From: an uncultured Bacilli bacterium
GTDB taxonomy: Bacteria > Bacillota_I > Bacilli_A > RF39 > UBA660
Length of the DNA stretch: 12,587 bases
Reading direction: 5' to 3'
Assembly: GCA_947624635.1 (NCBI GenBank)
Contig: CANQLF010000018.1
Coordinates: 1 to 12,587, forward strand
Shown: positions 1 through 6,223 of the stretch, one piece after another
Layout: each line of letters begins with the position of its first letter
Numbering within the stretch: the stretch's first letter is position 1
Notes under the pieces: model-generated
The model's input: only the letters and a program-made list of their open reading frames with translations
The model's database searches: none
Told to the model about the DNA's origin: nothing
Made by a program: the position numbers and the translations under genes

Positions 1-9
1 TGATATAAT
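1..9 (+). promoter_or_regulatory. Possible extended -10 element at the window edge
   Basis: The first nine bases read TGATATAAT, a TG-n-TATAAT extended -10 identical to the ones before dnaX and before the HipA-like gene. Any -35 would lie outside the window. It may be an additional upstream start for the first gene, or a chance match in AT-rich DNA. Bases 10-60 show no reading frame or stable hairpin that I can support. Confidence 0.3.
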
Positions 10-60
10 AACAAGAGATTCAAACTGATATAAAATTTTCACAAACCTGTTGATAAGAGC

Positions 61-88
61 TTGACTTCGGGGGGGGTTAATTTATAAT
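61..88 (+). promoter_or_regulatory. Sigma-A-type promoter with a G8 tract in its spacer
   Basis: The -35 hexamer TTGACT (61-66) and a perfect -10 TATAAT (83-88) are separated by 16 bp (67-82). The spacer contains eight consecutive G (69-76). The expected transcription start is near base 95, giving a leader of about 55 nt before the surface-protein gene. A spacer of 16 bp is one below the usual optimum of 17, so gain or loss of one or two G should change promoter strength. That effect is inferred, not shown. Confidence 0.75.
69..76 (+). repeat. Homopolymeric G8 tract, candidate contingency locus
   Basis: Eight consecutive G lie between the -35 and -10 hexamers. The rest of this AT-rich window has no G run that I noticed longer than four, so the tract stands out strongly. 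Poly-G/poly-C tracts of this kind undergo slipped-strand mispairing in other bacteria and vary promoter spacing. Confidence 0.9.
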
Positions 89-138
89 AAAATTAAGGCT
101 AGTGGATAAATTACCAAAATTAAGTGAATAATAATAGT

Positions 139-145
139 AGGTGAG
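139..145 (+). promoter_or_regulatory. Ribosome binding site deciding a TTG start
   Basis: AGGTGAG at 139-145 is followed by four bases and then TTG at 150. The upstream in-frame GTG at 141 lies inside this Shine-Dalgarno element and has no good site of its own, so TTG at 150 is the better start for the first gene. Confidence 0.65.
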
Positions 146-149
146 TAAA

Positions 150-1592
150 TTGGAAGAAAATAAAAAGAAAAAAATAATAATTACGATTATAGGAATATTG
201 GTTTTAGTAGTAGCTTTAGTTGGTGCAACATATGCATGGTTTAGTTCAACAAGTAAAGTAGAATCAAAAATAACTACAGCAAAAACAGAACTTATAGTTA
301 GTGTTGACGAAGAATTAACACATATAACAAATATAAAACCTACCAAATGGAAAGAAGATATTGCTTTAAACAGTGTGAACTCTGATATAGTAAAGATACC
401 TATAACAGTAAATAGTAAATCTACAATAACTATAAATTATGATTTAACAATTAGTACAGAAAACTTAAAATTAAATGAAGATGAAACTTTAGAAGGTGGA
501 AAATTAAGTGATCTAAAATATAGATTATATGATTCAGATAAAAAAGAATTAAATGATGGTAATTTCTTTATACCAAAAGAACAACAAATTATTTTAAATC
601 AAAATAAAATAGAACCAAATGAAGTTCAAAACTATATGTTATATATATACATAAATGATACAGGTGAACTACAAAATAAATTACAAAAGTTAAATTTTAA
701 TGTAATTATAAATGGAAAATCATATAATCCAGATAATAATACACAAACATTAGCGCAATATGTATTAAATAATTATAATGTTCAATTACAAAAACCAATA
801 TTTACTGTAAATTCAGAGGACAAAGGATTATTTAAAGGCGAAAAAGAAGAAAATACACTTTATTATTTCAGAGGACCTATAGATAATAATTATGTTGAAT
901 TTGGAACATATAAAGAAACTATTATGAATAATGTTTATGATTATGAATCAAATAGTTACATAGATAAACAAGTAGCAAATGTTGGAGATTCCATATTATG
1001 GAGAATAGTTAGAATAAATGAAGATAACAGTATAACTTTAATTATGGAAAATAATATAGGATTAAAAATCCCGTGGAGATCTCCTGGTATTGCATTTTAT
1101 CCAGATAGTAATTTAAGAAAAGTAACAGAAACTTGGTATGATAATAATCTTAAAGATTTAGATAATTTAATCCAAAAAACGGCTTTTTGTAATGATAAAA
1201 CAGACAATTATCAAGCAGTAGAAAAAAGATTAAACAATAGTACACCTAGTCCTACATTAAATTGTAATTATTCGGATGAAATTATTTCAAAAGTAGGTAT
1301 TATTTCAGCAGATGAAGTAGTTTATGCTGGAGCAATATTTGGACAAAATACGGTTAATCTTCCATATATAAGTAACAATACAGATTTTTGGACAATTTCA
1401 CCACATCCATTCACTGATGGTGCATTTTTATGGGTTAATAAAAAATTATCTAGCCATAATTGGACTTCTCAAGAACACGGAGCGGCTCGTCCTGTTATAA
1501 CCTTAAAACCAAATGCGACATTCACATCAAATCCTGATTCAAGTGATGAAATCGGTACAATAAATAATCCATATAAGATAATAGTTGATTAA
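150..1592 (+). CDS. Exported surface protein with SipW/TasA-type N-terminus and C-terminal extracellular domain
   Basis: About 480 residues. A lysine-rich N-terminus (EENKKKK) is followed by one hydrophobic helix (about residues 8-25) and then GATYAWFSS, the signature seen at SipW-processed TasA/camelysin-type signal peptides. The next ~150 residues resemble the TasA-type beta domain (a segment like TTAKTELIVSVDEE, then an NIKP turn and an IPITVNSKSTITINYDL-like strand). The C-terminal half (from about residue 225) has YYFRG, WRIVRI (284-289), an FCND/LNC pair of cysteines (347 and 372) that could form a disulphide, ISADEVVYAG, FWTISP and ARPVITL (446-452), ending near a GTINNPYKI motif. This pattern recalls the DUF6273-like domain of surface proteins in gut Bacilli; I place it from memory only. 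There is no LPXTG and no C-terminal membrane helix, so the protein is either anchored by an uncleaved N-terminus or released/assembled after SipW-type cleavage. An alternative GTG start lies at 141. It is a single-gene unit with its own promoter and terminator. The molecular function is unknown. Confidence 0.75.
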   Translation: MEENKKKKIIITIIGILVLVVALVGATYAWFSSTSKVESKITTAKTELIVSVDEELTHITNIKPTKWKEDIALNSVNSDIVKIPITVNSKSTITINYDLTISTENLKLNEDETLEGGKLSDLKYRLYDSDKKELNDGNFFIPKEQQIILNQNKIEPNEVQNYMLYIYINDTGELQNKLQKLNFNVIINGKSYNPDNNTQTLAQYVLNNYNVQLQKPIFTVNSEDKGLFKGEKEENTLYYFRGPIDNNYVEFGTYKETIMNNVYDYESNSYIDKQVANVGDSILWRIVRINEDNSITLIMENNIGLKIPWRSPGIAFYPDSNLRKVTETWYDNNLKDLDNLIQKTAFCNDKTDNYQAVEKRLNNSTPSPTLNCNYSDEIISKVGIISADEVVYAGAIFGQNTVNLPYISNNTDFWTISPHPFTDGAFLWVNKKLSSHNWTSQEHGAARPVITLKPNATFTSNPDSSDEIGTINNPYKIIVD

Positions 1593-1598
1593 AATGTT

Positions 1599-1637
1599 AA
1601 GAACTTTATTAAGTTTAAAAATAAAGTTCTTTTATTT
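1599..1637 (+). terminator. Intrinsic terminator of the surface-protein gene
   Basis: A perfect 12-bp inverted repeat, AAGAACTTTATT (1599-1610) and AATAAAGTTCTT (1620-1631), encloses a 9-nt loop and runs into a T-rich tail (1630-1637). It begins six bases after the stop codon and isolates the surface gene from the dnaX operon. Confidence 0.85.
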
Positions 1638-1657
1638 AAACATAAATTACATTTTTG

Positions 1658-1666
1658 TGATATAAT
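1658..1666 (+). promoter_or_regulatory. Extended -10 promoter of the dnaX-mfd operon
   Basis: TG-A-TATAAT (TG at 1658-1659, TATAAT at 1661-1666) forms an extended -10. No good -35 stands 16-18 bp upstream, which is typical of extended -10 promoters. The predicted start near 1673 gives a leader of about 26 nt before the dnaX ATG at 1699. The region just upstream is the T-tail of the preceding terminator. Confidence 0.65.
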
Positions 1667-1698
1667 TGATGTATACATGATGATTGGGGTGGATAAAA

Positions 1699-3372
1699 AT
1701 GTATCAAGCATTATATAGAAAGTATAGACCAGATAATTTTAATGACGTTGTAGGACAAGATGTTATAAAAAAAACAATAATAAATGAAATTAATAACAAC
1801 AAATTATCCCATGCTTACTTATTTTGTGGACCACGTGGAACAGGTAAAACGAGTATTGCTAAGTTAATTGCTAAGCTAATAAATTGCGAAAATCAAAAAG
1901 ATGGAATACCTTGTGGAAAATGTAGTTCATGTGAAAACTATAAAAATAATGTTGATATAGTAGAAATAGATGCTGCAAGTAATAATGGGGTAGAAGAAAT
2001 AAGAGAACTTAGAAGTAAAGTAAATTTACTACCTGCAAATTCTAAATATAAAGTATATATAATAGATGAAGTTCATATGTTATCTATTGGTGCATTTAAT
2101 GCATTATTAAAAACATTAGAAGAACCACCCGCACACGTTATTTTTATTTTGGCTACAACTGAAATAAATAAAATACCAATAACAATAGTATCTAGGTGTC
2201 AAAGATTTGATTTTTCTAAGATTTCTAGTAGTCAAATATATTCTAGACTTAAAAAAATAGCTCGTGATGAAAAAATAAATATAACTGATAAAGCTTTAGA
2301 AGAAATAAGTAAATTAACAGATGGTGGGCTTAGAGATGCAATTGGATTATTAGATAAAGTTATTTCATATACTAATGAAGAGATAACTGAAGAAATAGTT
2401 CATGAAGTTAATTATTCTGTTACAGAAGATGTAATAAAAAAAATATTAAATTATATACATGAAAGAGATATTAATAATTATATAAATTATATAGACGAAT
2501 TAGATAGTAAAGGAAAAGATTTATTAAAATTAGTAGATGAACTTGTAATGTATTTAAGAGATGCAGCAATAGATAAAAATGATTTAAAACAAAATGGGTT
2601 CATTAATAAAGATATAATAACTTATATTAATTCATTAAATGAAATATCTAATAAAATGAAAAATACTAATTATCCTAAAATATTATTGGAAACTTTTATA
2701 TTAACTTTAGAAGAAAAAAATGTAAGTTCTCCTAAAATAGAAAAAAAAGTAAAAGAAGAAAATGTTAATAATTTTTCTGAAGTAGAAATAGATGCTAAAG
2801 AAATAGAACATGCTAAAGAAGATATTATAATTCCAGAATTAAAGAAAGAAAGAATTATTACACAAAAAGTAGTTGATGATAAAGATTTAGAACAAGTTAA
2901 AACTGTTGAACATTTAAAAAACATAAGAGTTAATAATTCGTTAGCTGAAGGAAATAAAAATTTGTTAAATGAATTAAAGTCAAATTGGAAAAAGATATCA
3001 GAATATTCAGTAAACCAAGTATATGGAGTAGCTGCAGGAATGCTTCTAGATAGTGATGTTGTGTTAGTTTCTGATAAAAATATATTAGTTGTTTTTCCAT
3101 ATGAATCAATGGCAAATAGAGCTAATAACTTAATACCAAGAATAGAAGAAATATTAAAATTAACATTCGATAAAGAATATAAGTTTATTGCTTTAGATAA
3201 TGCTGAATGGAATAAAGTAAAAAAGGAATATGTTAAAAATATAAAAAATAATATAAAATATGACTACAAATTAGAAAATTCAGATTATGATATTTTATTT
3301 AATAAAAAAGATGATATAATAGTCGATCAAGCAATTGAATTTTTTGGTTCAAGTGTTGTACAAGTAATTTAA
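1699..3372 (+). CDS. dnaX: DNA polymerase III subunit tau/gamma (clamp loader ATPase)
   Basis: DnaX is the ATPase of the clamp loader that places the beta clamp on primed DNA. The 557-residue protein starts with the canonical MYQALYRKYRP, which fixes the start at ATG 1699 behind the Shine-Dalgarno GGGGTGG (1686-1692); an in-frame TTG at 1684 would add five non-conserved residues. Visible motifs: Walker A GPRGTGKTS (44-52), zinc-binding cysteines (63, 72, 75, 78), Walker B with IIDEVH (121-126), sensor-1 LATTE (151-155) and SRC (165-167). The collar domain follows to about residue 335, then a charged Lys/Glu-rich linker, then a C-terminal tau-type domain. An A8 run in the linker (2741-2748) could allow slippage. 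It is the first gene of the long operon; ybaB follows after 17 bases, as in most bacteria. Confidence 0.97.
   Translation: MYQALYRKYRPDNFNDVVGQDVIKKTIINEINNNKLSHAYLFCGPRGTGKTSIAKLIAKLINCENQKDGIPCGKCSSCENYKNNVDIVEIDAASNNGVEEIRELRSKVNLLPANSKYKVYIIDEVHMLSIGAFNALLKTLEEPPAHVIFILATTEINKIPITIVSRCQRFDFSKISSSQIYSRLKKIARDEKINITDKALEEISKLTDGGLRDAIGLLDKVISYTNEEITEEIVHEVNYSVTEDVIKKILNYIHERDINNYINYIDELDSKGKDLLKLVDELVMYLRDAAIDKNDLKQNGFINKDIITYINSLNEISNKMKNTNYPKILLETFILTLEEKNVSSPKIEKKVKEENVNNFSEVEIDAKEIEHAKEDIIIPELKKERIITQKVVDDKDLEQVKTVEHLKNIRVNNSLAEGNKNLLNELKSNWKKISEYSVNQVYGVAAGMLLDSDVVLVSDKNILVVFPYESMANRANNLIPRIEEILKLTFDKEYKFIALDNAEWNKVKKEYVKNIKNNIKYDYKLENSDYDILFNKKDDIIVDQAIEFFGSSVVQVI
2741..2768 (+). other. 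Candidate slippage site in dnaX for a gamma-like short form
   Basis: Eight A (2741-2748) are read in frame as GAA AAA AAA GTA around codons 348-351. The -1 frame meets TAA at 2766-2768 and the +1 frame meets TAA at 2750-2752, so slippage either way would end the protein near residue 350, just after the collar domain. Known DnaX gamma forms end in the corresponding place by ribosomal frameshift (Escherichia coli) or transcriptional slippage on an A9 run (Thermus). Runs of A are common in this AT-rich DNA, so this is only suggestive. Confidence 0.3.
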
Positions 3373-3389
3373 GAAAGGAAGATATAATT

Positions 3390-3689
3390 ATGAATATGCA
3401 AGCATTAATGAAACAAGCACAAAAAATGCAAAAAGATGTTATGAATGCGAAAGAAGAAATTAATAAAAAAAATTTTACTGAAGAATACTCAAATGTAAAA
3501 GTAGAAGTAAATGGAAATAAAGAAATATTAAAAATAGAAATCGATAAAAATATGGAATTAGAAAAAGACGATATAGAAATGCTAGAAGATATGATAGTTA
3601 TCGCAATAAATAATGCATTTAAAAAAGTAGATAACGAAACAGAAAAAGTAATGGGTAAATTTGGTCCTGGATTATCAGGATTAATGTAA
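3390..3689 (+). CDS. ybaB: YbaB/EbfC family nucleoid-associated protein
   Basis: This small 99-residue protein of the YbaB/EbfC family binds DNA as a dimer and is encoded between dnaX and recR in most bacteria. The sequence has the family's N-terminal helix (MQALMKQAQKMQKDV), a central beta sheet (around SNVKVEVNGN) and the C-terminal GKFGPGLSGLM ending that resembles the usual GLPGLM/GLPGLF. The Shine-Dalgarno GAAAGGAAG (3373-3381) precedes ATG 3390 by 8 bases; a second ATG two codons later is also possible. Its position suggests co-expression with DnaX and RecR; a role in repair or nucleoid structure is known only in outline for the family. Confidence 0.95.
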   Translation: MNMQALMKQAQKMQKDVMNAKEEINKKNFTEEYSNVKVEVNGNKEILKIEIDKNMELEKDDIEMLEDMIVIAINNAFKKVDNETEKVMGKFGPGLSGLM

Positions 3690-3716
3690 TAAAAATGTAG
3701 TAAAGAGTTGATAATT

Positions 3717-4337
3717 ATGATGGGGTATCCAGAAAGTATTGTAAATTTAAAAGAAAGCTTTCAAAAGTTACCAGGAATAGGTGAAAAAAGTGCGGAAAGA
3801 TTAGCATTTTCAGTTATTGATATGGAATTAGAAGACGTAGAAATCTTCAAAGAGGCACTTGATAGTGTTAAAAAAAATATAAAAAATTGTGAAGTATGTA
3901 ATCATATAACTGAAAAAGATATATGTGATATATGTAGTGATAAAAATAGAGATAATAATACAATATGTGTTGTTGATGATCCTAAAAATGTTATAATGTT
4001 TGAAAAACTTGGAGTTTATAATGGAAAATATTTTGTGTTAAGTGGTCTAATTTCACCACTAGATAAAATAGGACCTGAAGATATAAATATCCAAAAGTTA
4101 ATGAACCTTATAAAAAAAGAAGAAATAAATGAAGTAATACTTGCAATTAGACCTACAATAGAAGGGGAAACTACATCACTATACATAACAAAAATGCTAG
4201 AAGAATTAAACAAAAATAAGAAGAAGAAAACACAAATTTCTAAAATTGCTCAGGGAATTCCAATTGGTGTAGATATGGAATACATAGATTCATTAACATT
4301 AGAAACTGCACTTCAAAACAGAAAAGAAATCTCATAA
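3717..4337 (+). CDS. recR: Recombination mediator RecR
   Basis: RecR works with RecO (and RecF) to load RecA onto SSB-coated single-stranded DNA at gaps. The 206-residue protein (usual length about 198-200) shows all family parts in order: helix-hairpin-helix (QKLPGIGEKSAERLAF), a four-cysteine zinc finger (Cys 58, 61, 70, 73), a Toprim domain beginning ICVVDDP, the conserved GLISPLDKIGPEDI segment (110-123), IEGETTSLYI, and the C-terminal GIPIGVDMEYIDSLTLETAL. Start: an in-frame TTG at 3708 touches the AAGAG ribosome site (3703-3707), so ATG 3717 (MMGYPES) is preferred; ATG 3720 is an alternative. It lies 27 bases after ybaB in the same operon. Confidence 0.96.
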   Translation: MMGYPESIVNLKESFQKLPGIGEKSAERLAFSVIDMELEDVEIFKEALDSVKKNIKNCEVCNHITEKDICDICSDKNRDNNTICVVDDPKNVIMFEKLGVYNGKYFVLSGLISPLDKIGPEDINIQKLMNLIKKEEINEVILAIRPTIEGETTSLYITKMLEELNKNKKKKTQISKIAQGIPIGVDMEYIDSLTLETALQNRKEIS

Positions 4338-4377
4338 TTTATTTTTGTTCATCATAATATTAAATGGGGTGGAAAAA

Positions 4378-4566
4378 ATGTTAAAAAAAATATTTAATGT
4401 AATTAAAAAAATAGTGTTGGCTGCTTTTATCCTTTATGGTTTTAATTTAATAATGTCACCACTATCTGTAATAGTTCCAATTAACATAATAACAGTTTTA
4501 CTAGTTACACTCTTAGGTTTTCCAGGACTACTAGGACTAGTCGTTATAATGTTAGTTGCATTATAG
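4378..4566 (+). CDS. BofA family small membrane protein
   Basis: This 62-residue protein begins with basic residues (MLKKIFNVIKK) and has two hydrophobic segments (about 11-28 and 35-61). The motif VPINIITVLLVTLLGFPGLLG matches the BofA family pattern of an IPIN segment followed by a GIPG/GFPG turn. In Bacillus subtilis BofA lies just after recR and yaaL and restrains the SpoIVFB protease that activates sigma-K during sporulation; many non-sporulating Firmicutes keep a BofA-like protein of unknown role. Start: the strong Shine-Dalgarno GGGGTGG (4366-4372) sits 5 bases before ATG 4378; an in-frame TTG at 4345 is rejected. The stop codon overlaps the ribosome site of holB, indicating tight coupling. 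The family call is fairly secure; a sporulation role is not shown. Confidence 0.75.
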   Translation: MLKKIFNVIKKIVLAAFILYGFNLIMSPLSVIVPINIITVLLVTLLGFPGLLGLVVIMLVAL

Positions 4567-4577
4567 GGGATGGTATC

Positions 4578-5471
4578 ATGAAAGATGTAAATAATATAAA
4601 TATATCAGATAAAATAATGGAAAATACTATTAATAATAAAAAACTATCTCATGCTTATCTATTTGAACTAAGCAATTTAGATGATGAGATTGTTTTTTCA
4701 TTTATAAAAAAAATAGTATGTCCAAATGAATATAGTGATAACTGTACAAAATGTAATATTTGTAGTAGAATATCTAGTGGAAATTATGGTGATATAAAAA
4801 TTATTAAGCCCGATGGAATGTGGATAAAAAAAGAACAATTATTAGAATTACAAAATGAATTTAATAAAAAATCTATCGAATCAAATAAAATGATTTATGT
4901 TATATATGAAGCTGATAAAATGAATAAATCATCAGCTAATACAATCCTAAAATTCTTAGAGGAACCAGAAGAAGGAATAATTGCAATTCTTCTTACTAAA
5001 AATATACATAATGTCTTAGATACTATCGTATCCAGATGTCAAATCATAAATTATAAAAAAAATGAAGATATGAGCTTATCTATTTATGATGATGAAATGA
5101 TTAGTAATGTTTCTAATTTTATAAATGTTTTAGAAACGCAAAAGTTAGGAAGTATTGCTAAAATCGATGAATTGTGGAATAATATATTCAAACAAAAAAG
5201 TGATGTTGAAAAAGCTATTGATATATTATTTTTAATATATTATTATTCGTTTAAAAGTTTATTAAATAACAATTTTAATATACCTAATAATATAATGGAT
5301 TCTGTTGATCTTATTAAAAAAAATAATAACATCAATAACTTAAAAGATAAAATAAACATCATAATGAGCACGCAAGATAATATAAAATATAATGTAAATT
5401 CAAATTTATTAATGGACAAGCTTATAATCTTATTTAATGGAGTTGATAAACATGAAATTAGCAAAACTTAA
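4578..5471 (+). CDS. holB: DNA polymerase III delta-prime subunit
   Basis: Delta-prime is the non-hydrolysing stator of the clamp loader and partners DnaX. The 297-residue protein begins like DnaX (KLSHAYLFE at 22-30), but the P-loop position has SNLDDE instead of GxxGxGKT and Walker B is altered (VIYEAD, 108-113), as expected for a non-ATPase. Four zinc-ligand cysteines (48, 56, 59, 62), LKFLEEP (124-130) and the SRC motif (152-154) are retained. The C-terminal third is Asn/Lys-rich and weakly conserved. ATG 4578 follows GGGGATGG, which overlaps the bofA-like stop. Its 3' end overlaps ricT by 20 bases. The usual Firmicutes neighbour tmk is missing between the BofA-like gene and holB. Confidence 0.93.
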   Translation: MKDVNNINISDKIMENTINNKKLSHAYLFELSNLDDEIVFSFIKKIVCPNEYSDNCTKCNICSRISSGNYGDIKIIKPDGMWIKKEQLLELQNEFNKKSIESNKMIYVIYEADKMNKSSANTILKFLEEPEEGIIAILLTKNIHNVLDTIVSRCQIINYKKNEDMSLSIYDDEMISNVSNFINVLETQKLGSIAKIDELWNNIFKQKSDVEKAIDILFLIYYYSFKSLLNNNFNIPNNIMDSVDLIKKNNNINNLKDKINIIMSTQDNIKYNVNSNLLMDKLIILFNGVDKHEISKT

Positions 5472-6219
5472 ATTTAATAATAAAGGTAAAATTGTGATTG
5501 CTAAAACAAATGATATACAAGTTAAAATAGGAAGTGTTGTTGTTTGTGAAAATGATAATACGCTAAATTTAGCTAAAGTAATATCTTTGTTTGATGGTGA
5601 TGAAGATAGTGAATGCGCTAGTATCATTAGACTTGCAACAGAACAAGATACACTAGATAATATAGAAAACATAACTGCTGCAAACAATGCTTTAAGAAAA
5701 TGCATGAAATTAGTTAAAAAATATAATCTAGACATGAGATTAATTGATGCGACATATACACTAGATCGAAAACAACTTGTATTTCAATTCACTGCCGATA
5801 ATAGAGTGGATTTTAGAGATTTAGCTAAAGAACTTGCTAGTATTTATAAAACCAGAATAGAACTTAGACAAGTGGGTGTTAGAGATAAAGCTAAATGTGT
5901 TGGTGGCTTAGGTACTTGTGGTAAAGAATTATGTTGTGCACAGTACCTAAATGAAATGGATACAGTTTCAATAAATATGGCAAAAAATCAAAAACTTGCC
6001 CTTAATCCTAGTAAAATAAATGGTGTTTGTGGTAGACTTTTGTGCTGTCTAAAATATGAAGATGAACAATATTGTAAATTAAAAGAAGGTTTACCAGAAG
6101 TTGGGGATACTGTAAAAACTGATGAAGGTGAAGGTGTAGTTACATCTGTAAATATCTGTAACCGTACATATAAAGTAGATGTTCCATCTCATGGAAATGT
6201 AGAAGTGAGCTTAAATTAA
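5452..6219 (+). CDS. ricT: PSP1 domain regulatory protein RicT (YaaT)
   Basis: This is the RicT/YaaT protein of the RicA-RicF-RicT complex, which in Bacillus binds iron-sulphur clusters and steers RNase Y in mRNA maturation. The 255-residue protein contains the PSP1 domain (about 50-145; DMRLIDATYTLDRKQLVFQF, FTADNRVDFRDL, RIELRQVGVRD) and then the cysteine-rich signature: GGLGTCGKELCCAQ and NGVCGRLLCCLKYE, with cysteines at about 149, 156, 161, 162, 193, 198, 199 and 208. Start: ATG 5452 lies 9 bases behind GGAG (5439-5442) and gives MKLAKLKF; an in-frame ATG at 5437 has no ribosome site. It overlaps holB by 20 bases, so translation is probably coupled. The holB-yaaT order is typical of Firmicutes; yabA, which normally follows, is absent. 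Confidence 0.94.
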   Translation: MKLAKLKFNNKGKIVIAKTNDIQVKIGSVVVCENDNTLNLAKVISLFDGDEDSECASIIRLATEQDTLDNIENITAANNALRKCMKLVKKYNLDMRLIDATYTLDRKQLVFQFTADNRVDFRDLAKELASIYKTRIELRQVGVRDKAKCVGGLGTCGKELCCAQYLNEMDTVSINMAKNQKLALNPSKINGVCGRLLCCLKYEDEQYCKLKEGLPEVGDTVKTDEGEGVVTSVNICNRTYKVDVPSHGNVEVSLN

Positions 6220-6223
6220 AATT

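Noticed and set aside
89..124. Direct repeat AAAATTAAG (89-97 and 116-124) in the leader of the surface-protein gene
   Set aside because: Nine AT-rich bases repeated once are expected by chance here; no dyad or known operator is formed.
77..346. Minus-strand open frame across the first promoter and signal-peptide region
   Set aside because: It is antisense to the signal-peptide coding region and the promoter; its hydrophobic, Tyr-rich translation mirrors AT-rich DNA, with no ribosome site or family resemblance.
1684..1698. Upstream TTG start for dnaX
   Set aside because: It overlaps the Shine-Dalgarno GGGGTGG and adds residues before the canonical MYQALYRKYRP; the same reasoning rejects TTG 3708 for recR, TTG 4345 for the BofA-like gene, ATG 5437 for ricT and TTG 6936 for rsmI.
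4338..4377. Internal promoter between recR and the BofA-like gene
   Set aside because: A TTGTTC and a CATAAT are present but only a few bases apart; no pair with a usable 16-18 bp spacer is seen.
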